From: Verrucomicrobiota bacterium
Lineage (GTDB): Bacteria; Verrucomicrobiota; Verrucomicrobiia; Limisphaerales; UBA11358
Reading direction: 5' to 3'
Assembly: GCA_026225155.1 (NCBI GenBank)
Contig: JAMFSG010000293.1
Coordinates: forward strand, 1 to 6,160
Length of the DNA: 6,160 nt
This document shows, piece after piece, positions 1-5,711 of the stretch. The translations under genes were made by a program, and so were the position numbers. Each line of letters starts with the position of its first letter. The stretch's first letter is position 1. The notes beneath the pieces were generated by a model. The model was not told where the DNA came from. It was given only the letters and a program-made list of their open reading frames with translations, and ran no database searches.

Positions 1-1
1 C

Positions 2-1156
2 GGTCTTTCATTGATGGTGCCGATGATTCTTTCGACGATTCCCGCCGGTCATTTTGCCGACACATTCAGCCGCAAAAAAATTATTCTCGTCACCTTGCTG
101 CTTGTGATGTTCGCGAGTCTTGGGCTGACATTCTGTTCGCTGTTCCAATGGCCAGTCATCTGGATTTATATCTGCCTGATGGTGCTTGGCGCGGCGCGAA
201 CTTTTCTTTGGCCGGCGAGCGCGGCGTTTGTGACCGCTTTGGTTTCGCGCAAAGAACTGGCGCGCGCCGTCACGTTCAACAGCGGCGCGTTTCAATTTTC
301 ATCCGTCATCGGGCCGGTGATTTTCGGCGCAGTCATCGCGTTGACGCCGCACGCTGAGGAACACAAAACCGCGTGGTCGGTTTATGCGTTGAACGCGCTC
401 GCGTCGCTTGTCTGTTTTCTGCTTGTGTTGCCGATCAAATATCATCACAAAGCCAAAGCGGCGGAACCAGTTTCCGTCCGCAGTTTGATCGAAGGATTTC
501 GTTTCGTATACGACAACAAAATCATTCTCGGCATCATCACGCTGGATTTGTTCGCCGTTCTGCTCGGCGGCGCTGTGACGATTTTGCCGATGTTTGCGGA
601 TGACATTTATCACGCCGGCACGAGCGGTTTGAGCTGGCTGCGCAATGCGATGGCCGTCGGCGCGGTCGTTTGCGTTTTCATTCTCGCGCATCGTCCGATG
701 ATGCAAAAAGCCGGTAAAACGATGCTTTGGGCCGTGGCGACTTTCGGCGTGGCCACGATTCTTTTTGGGCTCGCGAACCAAAATTGTTTTGGCCGCTGGT
801 TCAATCTGCCGAACGGATTTTGGTTTTGGTTCGCGTTTGGGATGCTCGCGCTGGCGGGTTTTGTGGACAACATCAGCGTCGTTGTGCGGCAGACACTCGT
901 GCAGATTTTGACGCCGGACGAAAAGCGCGGACGCGTTTCAGCGGTGAACAGCCTGTTCATCGGCACGTCGAACGAACTCGGCGGCTTTCGTTCCGGCATG
1001 GTCGCCTACATTTTTACAAGGCCAACGGTTTTGGGCACTCCGCATGCGACGGGTGCGATTGTGTCCACGGTGGTCGGCGGGGTCGGGACGATTTTGGTGG
1101 TGATCGTGGTCGCGTGGGTTTGGCCGGAGATTCGGAAATACGGAAAGCTGGCGTGA
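2..1156 (+). CDS. MFS transporter, EntS/MFS_3-like, 5' end cut by window
   Basis: This is an inner-membrane major facilitator superfamily transporter, probably a proton-driven exporter; the substrate cannot be read from sequence. The frame is open to the left edge, and the visible protein starts within transmembrane helix 2, so helix 1 and the true start lie outside the window. Residues are counted from the TTG at 11. The loop 2-3 signature GHFADTFSRKKI is at 13-24. Hydrophobic helices are at about 24-42, 48-65, 95-112, 124-142, 171-193, 213-227, 236-255, 270-289 and 350-371. Family-like stretches are TFNSGAFQFSSVIGP (88-102) and NELGGFRSG (321-329), which match the EntS/MFS_3 branch as I know it. 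Full-length relatives have about 400-430 residues, so roughly 40-50 are missing. The two upstream-most in-window start-like codons (11, 14) are therefore unlikely starts. The family call is firm; the transported compound is unknown. Confidence 0.9.
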   Translation, partial: GLSLMVPMILSTIPAGHFADTFSRKKIILVTLLLVMFASLGLTFCSLFQWPVIWIYICLMVLGAARTFLWPASAAFVTALVSRKELARAVTFNSGAFQFSSVIGPVIFGAVIALTPHAEEHKTAWSVYALNALASLVCFLLVLPIKYHHKAKAAEPVSVRSLIEGFRFVYDNKIILGIITLDLFAVLLGGAVTILPMFADDIYHAGTSGLSWLRNAMAVGAVVCVFILAHRPMMQKAGKTMLWAVATFGVATILFGLANQNCFGRWFNLPNGFWFWFAFGMLALAGFVDNISVVVRQTLVQILTPDEKRGRVSAVNSLFIGTSNELGGFRSGMVAYIFTRPTVLGTPHATGAIVSTVVGGVGTILVVIVVAWVWPEIRKYGKLA

Positions 1157-1163
1157 AAAAACC

Positions 1164-1372
1164 AACCACGGATGGACACGGTTAAACACGGATTGAAACT
1201 AAGACCGGTGGGGCGAGTGGCCTCGCGAGCCGAACGTGGCATGGAAGTTTGATTGCCTCAACTCGCGGAGACGCTCGCCCCACCAATCAAACCGAATTAA
1301 GCCGCGAAAAATGGCGAAATTCACGTCAAATCATTTTCCCTTATCCGTGTTTGTTGATCTCCATCCGTGGTT
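1164..1372. repeat. Nested inverted-repeat element in the intergenic gap
   Basis: Two 30-nt outer arms lie at 1164-1193 and 1343-1372. After reverse-complementing the right arm, 24 of 30 positions agree, including the 13-nt end AACCACGGATGGA and the 10-nt end AAACACGGAT. Inside them a second pair lies at 1207-1229 and 1262-1284, with 19 of 23 positions complementary and GGTGGGGCGAG/CTCGCCCCACC perfectly paired, separated by 32 nt. The element fills almost all of the gap between the MFS stop and the LysM gene. Similar ACCACGGATGG-type and GGGGCGAG-type words are dispersed in Verrucomicrobia intergenic DNA as I recall them. It has no ORF and could be a MITE-like or REP-like element. The inner stem might also end MFS transcription, but no T-tract follows. 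Confidence 0.75.
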
Positions 1373-1379
1373 AAAATAA

Positions 1380-1407
1380 TTGACGCCGTCGCGCGGCAGT
1401 TTATTTT
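1380..1407 (+). promoter_or_regulatory. Candidate sigma-70-type promoter of the LysM gene
   Basis: The -35 element TTGACG (1380-1385) matches 5 of 6 consensus bases. The -10 element TATTTT (1402-1407) matches 4 of 6, with a 16-nt spacer. The predicted transcription start falls at about 1412-1416, on top of the ATG at 1414. It begins only 7 nt after the right arm of the inverted repeat. Consensus matching by eye only. Confidence 0.4.
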
Positions 1408-1413
1408 CGGCGC

Positions 1414-2010
1414 ATGAGAAAGATTTCACTTTGGCTGTTTATTTTCGCTTTGACCGCTTCGCTCGGGCGCGCGCAGGAAACGGCGACGCAGCAACAGATT
1501 GATAAATTGAGCGGGCAGATCCAGGATTTGCTCGACGCGCAGGCGCAGCAAAATAAACGGCTCGACGCGATGGAAAAAGAGATCGCCGATCTCGGCGACA
1601 AGTTGAACCAGCCCGTCGTGAACAATAGTGCGAGCGTGGACGACTTGAAAAAACTCGCGACGCAAGTGCAGGAAATCGACCAGAAACGGCAGGACGATAA
1701 GAAGTTGATTTTGGAGCAGATCGAAAAACTCGGCCAGATCACCGCCACCAAACCGAGCCACCGCTCAACTCCAGTCGCGGCCACAACTGATGGCGATAAT
1801 GGCGCAACGCCCGCCCCGGCGGCGGGTCCGCAAAACGGTCATCCTTATACGATTGCGGCGGGCGATACTTTGGCCGCGATCGCGAAGGCGTATCGCGCGC
1901 AGGGCGTGAAAGTGACGACGAAGGATATTTTGGCGGCGAATCCGGGCTTGGACGCGAACAAGCTTTACGTCGGGAAGAAAATTTTCATTCCTGATCCGGC
2001 GGCGAAATAA
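1414..2010 (+). CDS. Secreted coiled-coil protein with C-terminal LysM domain
   Basis: This 198-residue protein is predicted to be exported and to bind peptidoglycan. Residues 1-20 form a Sec signal peptide (basic MRK, hydrophobic core, cleavage plausible after LGRA). Residues 25-66 and 75-108 are heptad-like and rich in Q, K, D, E and L, so a coiled coil, probably oligomerising, is likely. A low-complexity Ala/Pro/Thr linker spans about 111-142. A LysM domain fills 143-193, with YTIAAGDTLAAIAKAY at 145-160, the NPGL turn at 176-179 and VGKKIFIPD at 186-194. The layout recalls CpoB/YbgF N-terminal coiled coils, but with LysM in place of TPR repeats. The ATG is chosen because the signal peptide starts there; no Shine-Dalgarno precedes it. 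It is likely monocistronic, with the nested repeat upstream and a hairpin terminator downstream. The exact role in the envelope is unknown. Confidence 0.85.
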   Translation: MRKISLWLFIFALTASLGRAQETATQQQIDKLSGQIQDLLDAQAQQNKRLDAMEKEIADLGDKLNQPVVNNSASVDDLKKLATQVQEIDQKRQDDKKLILEQIEKLGQITATKPSHRSTPVAATTDGDNGATPAPAAGPQNGHPYTIAAGDTLAAIAKAYRAQGVKVTTKDILAANPGLDANKLYVGKKIFIPDPAAK

Positions 2011-2032
2011 TTTTTAATTTATTTTTGGGAGA

Positions 2033-2062
2033 GACGGCGTGTCGCCGTCCTTAATTTTTTTT
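2033..2062 (+). terminator. Probable intrinsic terminator after the LysM gene
   Basis: A perfect 7-bp stem GACGGCG/CGCCGTC (2033-2039 with 2043-2049) closes a TGT loop. It is followed by CTTAATTTTTTTT, giving an uninterrupted run of eight T at 2055-2062. It begins 22 nt after the LysM stop codon, the right place for a rho-independent terminator on the + strand. The stem sequence is also a dispersed-repeat type word, so it may be a repeat that serves as a terminator. Confidence 0.6.
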
Positions 2063-2078
2063 GCAAGCTACAATTTTG

Positions 2079-2097
2079 GGACGCCGACACGGCGTCC
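2079..2097 (-). repeat. Second small hairpin between the convergent genes
   Basis: A perfect 8-bp stem GGACGCCG/CGGCGTCC (2079-2086 with 2090-2097) closes an ACA loop, 8 nt beyond the uppP stop codon. Read on the - strand it has the same shape and TGT loop as the hairpin at 2033-2049, with one base pair swapped. On the - strand only CCAAAATTG follows and there is no T-tract, so termination of uppP here is possible but weakly supported. Confidence 0.5.
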
Positions 2098-2105
2098 TTG
2101 CCAAA

Positions 2106-2966
2106 TTATTTGACGTAATAATTGATCGCCAAAACTCCCACGGCGGCGGCGAGACAATAGAAGCCGAAAAATTTCCAGCGGCCACCTTCAAGCCAGCGCG
2201 ACAATAATTTCAATGCGAGCAGTCCGGCGATGAAACTTAAAACCATGCCGATCAATCCCGGTTTCAACAGATGCAGCACGGAATCTTGACCGCTCAAGGC
2301 GTGGGCTTTGATCAGGCGATGAGCTTCTTGCGCGATGACGACCGGCGTTAAAACAACGGCGAGCGCAAAGCTAAATTCTTCCAATTTTTGTTTTGGCAAA
2401 CCGAACAACAGGCCGGTGGAAATCGTTGCGCCGGAACGCGAGAAGCCGCGGAACGGCAGGCAAATTCCCTGCACGATGCCGATCCAAATAGAGTGTGAAG
2501 GTTGAACTTCCGGGTGGCGCGGCGTTTTGTCTTCGCGCAGACCGGCATAAATAATCAAAATCCCGACGGCGGCCAGCGCGCCGGCGATGAGCGGCAAATT
2601 GTTGAACAGGTTTTCAATCTCCGCGTGTTCGACGTGACGCATGAAAATTTTCTCGATCACCAATTTTAATCCGAGGCCCACAATGCCGGTGCAGACGGTG
2701 GCCAAAATGATTTGCAAGATGAACCAACGGAGTTTTCCGGTGGCGGAAAAATAATCGCGTTTCCAACGGCTCCAAAAATAGACGATGACGGCGAACATCG
2801 TGCCGGTGTGCAGCATGATGAGGAGCATGACCATCTCAGGACTCGACATATCTTTGACGCCCATGAGTTTGGCGGCGGCGATGACGTGCGCGGAACTGGA
2901 AACGGGCAGCAATTCGCAGAAGCCTTGGATCAAGGCAAGGATCAGGATTTGAAAATAGTTCAACAT
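2106..2966 (-). CDS. uppP: Undecaprenyl-diphosphatase (BacA/UppP family)
   Basis: This integral membrane enzyme dephosphorylates undecaprenyl diphosphate to undecaprenyl phosphate, recycling the lipid carrier for peptidoglycan and other wall polymers. Its loss or gain affects bacitracin sensitivity. At 286 residues it has the usual family length. The first signature is QGFCELLPVSSSAH (14-27): the (E/Q)xxxE motif is Q14/E18 and the conserved histidine is H27. The second signature is RGFSRSGATIS (173-183), with R177 as the expected catalytic arginine. Hydrophobic helices are at about 5-20, 45-65, 80-103, 124-142, 160-170, 198-213, 235-254 and 265-283. The ATG at 2966 fits the normal N-terminus; there is no Shine-Dalgarno before it. 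The gene follows the DUF2314 lipoprotein gene on the same strand after a 78-nt gap. The motif PFRGFSRSG differs in spacing from the common PGxSRSG. Function is well supported. Confidence 0.95.
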   Translation of the reverse strand: MLNYFQILILALIQGFCELLPVSSSAHVIAAAKLMGVKDMSSPEMVMLLIMLHTGTMFAVIVYFWSRWKRDYFSATGKLRWFILQIILATVCTGIVGLGLKLVIEKIFMRHVEHAEIENLFNNLPLIAGALAAVGILIIYAGLREDKTPRHPEVQPSHSIWIGIVQGICLPFRGFSRSGATISTGLLFGLPKQKLEEFSFALAVVLTPVVIAQEAHRLIKAHALSGQDSVLHLLKPGLIGMVLSFIAGLLALKLLSRWLEGGRWKFFGFYCLAAAVGVLAINYYVK

Positions 2967-3044
2967 GGCGGCGCAGTTTGACTGGAAATTTTTGAAATCA
3001 CAATCAGAAGAACGATGGCGCGGGCCAGTTGTTAGGCAACTTAA

Positions 3045-3524
3045 TCATGGATTCTCCAGTATTAGCTTACATTTTTCAGCTTCGTCTGGTGACATTCTTT
3101 TAACTAGGAGACGAAGTGTATAGTTGCCCACCATTTTATGATTACGTAAATATGTCCAATCGCTAATATCTTGTGTGGGAATTTGAATGCGGTCCCCAAT
3201 TTTTACACTCCGGACTTTTTCGGGATCGTTATTAATCGTCCCATATAATTCACCATCTTTCTGTTGAATATCTACAACCCAAAAGTGTTCAACCTCATTT
3301 TTGTCAGTAATTTTAACCTTCAACGAAAAACCATACTCTCCAATCTGAGGATGCTTAAATGACTGCCAAAACTGCGGCAACGTTTCACGCGCCTTGGCAA
3401 TTGCCTCATTCATTTCAGCATCGTCTTTTGACACCAAATAAACCTTGTCACTTTTGGAGCAACCGAAAAAAAATGTGACAAATAAGATGATAGCCAACAG
3501 GCAGATTTGTGACGGATATTTCAT
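3045..3524 (-). CDS. DUF2314 (YegJ-like) lipoprotein
   Basis: This 159-residue protein has a lipoprotein signal: hydrophobic residues 7-20, then FFGC with C22 as the acylation site. The lipobox has F instead of the usual L at -3. The rest is a DUF2314 domain: DDAEMNEAIAKARETLPQFW (34-53), VEHFWVVDI (78-86), GTINNDPEKVRSVKIGDRI (95-113), ISDWTYL (119-125) and MVGNYTLRLL (131-140). This family is widespread in bacteria and its biochemical function is not established. The gene has about 39% GC by hand count (480 nt, 3061-3540), far below its neighbours, which suggests horizontal transfer. The ATG at 3524 places the signal peptide at the start; an out-of-frame ATG lies 7 nt upstream and no Shine-Dalgarno is visible. 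It is likely transcribed from its own promoter at 3560-3588. Family assignment is strong; role unknown. Confidence 0.88.
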   Translation of the reverse strand: MKYPSQICLLAIILFVTFFFGCSKSDKVYLVSKDDAEMNEAIAKARETLPQFWQSFKHPQIGEYGFSLKVKITDKNEVEHFWVVDIQQKDGELYGTINNDPEKVRSVKIGDRIQIPTQDISDWTYLRNHKMVGNYTLRLLVKRMSPDEAEKCKLILENP

Positions 3525-3559
3525 TATTCATTGCGGCAGATTTAGTTGCCCAATATCAA

Positions 3560-3588
3560 ATTATACAACTGTCTGTGTTTTCACTGAC
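3560..3588 (-). promoter_or_regulatory. Candidate promoter of the DUF2314 gene
   Basis: On the - strand a perfect TATAAT (3560-3565) lies 36 nt before the ATG. The -35 region is poor (GTCAGT at 3583-3588 with a 17-nt spacer). An imperfect hairpin at 3571-3588 (GTCAGTG/CACAGAC, one mismatch, AAAA loop) overlaps it. This hairpin could be a weak end for the upstream operon, but no T-tract follows. Confidence 0.4.
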
Positions 3589-3594
3589 TAAACT

Positions 3595-3987
3595 TCATTT
3601 CTTCCCGCCCCAGAAAGTTTTGGTTTCGGTCGTGCGTTGCTTGACTTTGAGCTGGCCGAGGATGGCGTGCCAGCCGATATAAACTTTGTGCCATTGGGTT
3701 TCGAGGCTGCGCAGCGCGCCTTCGCTCATGTCGCCCAAAAAGCGGAGCGACGGGGCGTTGCCGATGAGCGCGTGGATCTCTTCGCGCGTGGGCGAGGCGG
3801 CTTCGACGGAGGCGTAGATCAATTCCAATTCCTGCACGATGATGCTTTTGATCTCGAGGAAATGGCTTTCGTCCGGCGCGCCGAATTTTTTCGCGCGGGC
3901 GATGGTGATGAAATGGTTGAACTGTTTCCAGCATTCGATGTGGGTCTCGATCTGGGTGACGAGTTGGTTGATGTCCTTTGGCGTCAT
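3595..3987 (-). CDS. Unrecognised 130-residue helical protein, third gene of the roadblock operon
   Basis: I do not recognise this family. It is a soluble protein with no signal peptide or membrane segment. It appears almost wholly helical: segments at about 3-31, 40-62, 66-76 and 88-115, with aromatic and aliphatic residues spaced as in a helix bundle (for example THIECWKQFNHFITIA at 15-30). The tail (116-130) is basic and ends TKTFWGGKK. Its ATG overlaps the stop of the roadblock gene in an ATGA (3984-3987), which points to translational coupling and a linked function with the roadblock protein and response regulator. Its amino-acid texture is that of a real globular protein, while the longer - strand frame across 3581-4282 is rich in P, R, H and C and looks like a shadow. 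It may be a partner or adaptor of the roadblock protein, by context only. Confidence 0.75.
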   Translation of the reverse strand: MTPKDINQLVTQIETHIECWKQFNHFITIARAKKFGAPDESHFLEIKSIIVQELELIYASVEAASPTREEIHALIGNAPSLRFLGDMSEGALRSLETQWHKVYIGWHAILGQLKVKQRTTETKTFWGGKK

Positions 3988-4316
3988 AAACGTGAAGATT
4001 GGGGTGTCGGCATGAGGGCGGTTTGGGGGAATAAAAAGATGATCGCGCCACCGCGCAATTCGCGGGCGGTGATGCGCAGACTGCCAAAATGCAGGCTGAC
4101 TTCGGCGAGCGGCATTTGCGCGGCGCGGGCTTCGCGAAACAGTTCCAGCACGTCACTGCTGATTTCGTGCAAAACCTTTTTGGGAAACACGGAGGACACG
4201 GTGGAAGTGACAATGCTGCCATGGCGGTCCACGGTGATGGAACCGGTGGGCAGTTGCTGGATGGCGGCGGCGGGTCCGCCAAACCATTCGTTCAATTTGT
4301 TTTTTATGCGTCCCAT
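3984..4316 (-). CDS. Roadblock/LC7-like small protein
   Basis: This 110-residue protein has the size and alternating pattern of a bacterial roadblock/LC7 (MglB-like) subunit. A short helix at 3-12 is followed by strands GSITVDRHGSIVTST (25-39, with the typical D-x-x-G turn), a long helix at 46-67, then strands at 72-77, 79-85 and 90-96 (GAIIFLF). Roadblock proteins dimerise and often act as GTPase-activating or scaffold partners of small Ras-like GTPases. The start overlaps the end of the response-regulator gene by 13 nt (4304-4316) and the stop overlaps the next start by 4 nt, so all three are probably made together. The N-terminus GRIKNKLNEWFGG is a basic amphipathic helix that might touch the membrane. 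The fold call rests on pattern, not on a profile search; a diverged helix-turn domain of another type cannot be excluded. Confidence 0.6.
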   Translation of the reverse strand: MGRIKNKLNEWFGGPAAAIQQLPTGSITVDRHGSIVTSTVSSVFPKKVLHEISSDVLELFREARAAQMPLAEVSLHFGSLRITARELRGGAIIFLFPQTALMPTPQSSRL

Positions 4317-5377
4317 GATGCTACGAGTTTTCGACTTTTTTCCGCCAGATTGCCGCTGGCATCGGCCGACCAGCCGACCAGAAATGCGCGGTCGCCGCGC
4401 GCCAACAATAGCACCTGACGTTCCACATTTTGTCCGGCCATGTGCAGAAGCGGCCCGGCACCGAGCCGTTCGCCGAGGCGGAGTGCGATGTCATTGGCGC
4501 GTTGCGTCCAATGCGTGAGCGAGGCGACGCTTTGCGTGCCGACGGCTTCGGGTTCGCCCTGGCCGTCAACCGGCACGGCGATGACAAATTCCGCGCCTTC
4601 GCGGGTGAGCTGGGATAATTTCCAGATCATTTTCTTGTGACTGCGCGCTTCGATGGCATCCGGCTCATGCAACACGCCGGCGTTTTCATCCAATGTCTGC
4701 GCGGATTCGAGCAGCAATGCGTTCACCGATTTCATGATGGTGCGCGAACGGTCGGGTTCGGGCGGCAGATTTTCAAAGGTGCCGGCTTTCCAGGCGAGCA
4801 GACGTTGAAAAGCCACTTCGCCGCGCGCGCCGTCGGTTTCGGCATCAATCAATTCACCATCCTGCAACCATAATTTTGCCACCAGCGGCCCGCGGGTGAT
4901 GCGCAGGACGGTTGAACTGCGCGAAAGACATTCCATCTGGATGATGTCCATGAGACTTTTGCTTTGGATGCCGCGAAAACCCAAGACACTGTCACGGCCG
5001 AGCAACGATTCGAGACACTCGGTGAACAATTTTGGGTTGCGCTGCATTTCGGGCTTGAGCCAGAACAGGTCAACGCCAAGCGCGTAGGCGCGGGAACGAA
5101 ATTCTTCGTCTTCGAGCGCACTTAAAGTAATGGTGCGCAATTCGGGAAAGCGGCGGCGGACGATCGCGAGCATCTGCAAACCATCAATGCGCGGCATCTT
5201 CAGATCGCAGACCAAAAGGCGGATTTGCTCGGTTTCCAATAATGCCAGCGCGCGGCGGGCGTTGTTGGCGGTGAGGACTTCCGGCTTGCTGGGCAGCGTC
5301 GTGGTCAGCAAGTCGCGGCACAACGCCAACCAATCGTTGTCATCGTCCAGCAATAATATTTTATAGCGATTTTCCAT
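4304..5377 (-). CDS. Response regulator: receiver + DUF4388 + roadblock-like C-terminus
   Basis: This 357-residue cytoplasmic signalling protein has no recognisable DNA-binding domain. Receiver domain, about 5-125: acidic pair D11/D12 after KILLL, phospho-acceptor D58 in VCDLKMP, conserved S86 and K108 in WLKP, so it should be phosphorylatable by a histidine kinase. DUF4388 (PatA-like), about 133-232: FRGIQSKSLMDIIQMECLS (134-152), LWLQDGELIDAET (169-181), GEVAFQRLLAWKAGTFENL (186-204) and a closing helix LLLESAQTLDE. The C-terminus, about 246-357, has the order helix (247-259), strands (263-271, 277-281), helix (289-305), three strands (310-316, 320-327, 330-337), helix (343-354), which is the roadblock/LC7 topology. 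It is the first gene of a three-gene operon. No histidine kinase or GTPase lies in the window. Receiver and DUF4388 are confident; the roadblock segment is inferred. Confidence 0.88.
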   Translation of the reverse strand: MENRYKILLLDDDNDWLALCRDLLTTTLPSKPEVLTANNARRALALLETEQIRLLVCDLKMPRIDGLQMLAIVRRRFPELRTITLSALEDEEFRSRAYALGVDLFWLKPEMQRNPKLFTECLESLLGRDSVLGFRGIQSKSLMDIIQMECLSRSSTVLRITRGPLVAKLWLQDGELIDAETDGARGEVAFQRLLAWKAGTFENLPPEPDRSRTIMKSVNALLLESAQTLDENAGVLHEPDAIEARSHKKMIWKLSQLTREGAEFVIAVPVDGQGEPEAVGTQSVASLTHWTQRANDIALRLGERLGAGPLLHMAGQNVERQVLLLARGDRAFLVGWSADASGNLAEKSRKLVASWDA

Positions 5378-5711
5378 TTTGATTTTCTGGCCGCCGCCTG
5401 CCGACTCACTCCAGCATTAGAGCAACTTCCAGTTTTCGTAAGCAAGCCGCGTTCCCACTTCGTGACAATAGCCGGATTTAATCGTGCCCGCGGGGAAATC
5501 ATTAAAATGGAATTCATGAAATGCCCCGGCAATTGATAATCAGCCGCCCGAATATAAAATTGCCGTCTGCCTCACTTTTGGATTGTAAATGGGACAAATT
5601 CATCACCGTCAGTCCAACCGCAGGACAATTTTACCCGGTCAAACCCGCTTGTCAGGCGCTGGCGCGGATATTGCTTAATCGTGTCGTCGCCGGACTGCCG
5701 GCATATAAATC
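5378..5711. other. Intergenic region between the divergent genes
   Basis: This 334-nt gap separates the response-regulator operon from the divergent proline-rich gene and probably holds promoters for both. The - strand side has the extended -10 candidate. On the + strand, a TATAAA at 5704-5709 sits right before the ATG at 5712, preceded by a 5-bp hairpin GCCGG/CCGGC (5689-5702); no -35 at normal spacing was found. Short open frames here have no protein-like texture. I see no tRNA, repeat array or riboswitch pattern. Confidence 0.5.
5416..5445 (-). promoter_or_regulatory. Candidate extended -10 promoter of the response-regulator operon
   Basis: On the - strand, TCTAAT (5416-5421, 5 of 6 consensus bases) is preceded by TGC (5422-5424), an extended -10 motif. 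TTGCTT (5440-5445, 3 of 6) sits 18 nt further upstream. The transcript would have a leader of about 30 nt before the ATG at 5377, without a clear Shine-Dalgarno sequence. Confidence 0.4.

Noticed and set aside
299..781. - strand frame of 160 codons inside the MFS gene
   Set aside because: Charged, R/N/H/Q-rich shadow of a clear membrane transporter.
1401..1784. - strand frame of 127 codons, Ser/Cys-rich and hydrophobic, opposite the LysM gene
   Set aside because: It mirrors the coiled-coil codons; the + strand has a signal peptide, heptads and a LysM domain.
3581..4282. - strand frame of 233 codons overlapping the two small operon genes
   Set aside because: Rich in P, C, H and R with no domain pattern; the other frames give roadblock-like and globular helical proteins with an ATGA coupling.
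3637..4518. Long + strand open frame (293 codons) opposite the roadblock operon
   Set aside because: It is antisense to three better genes with recognisable domains and tight overlaps; its composition reflects the reverse complement of GC-rich coding DNA.
5649..5709. + strand promoter made of TTGTCA (5649) or TTGCTT (5671) with TATAAA (5704)
   Set aside because: Spacers of 49 and 27 nt are far from the normal 16-18 nt, so no promoter was called for the proline-rich gene.
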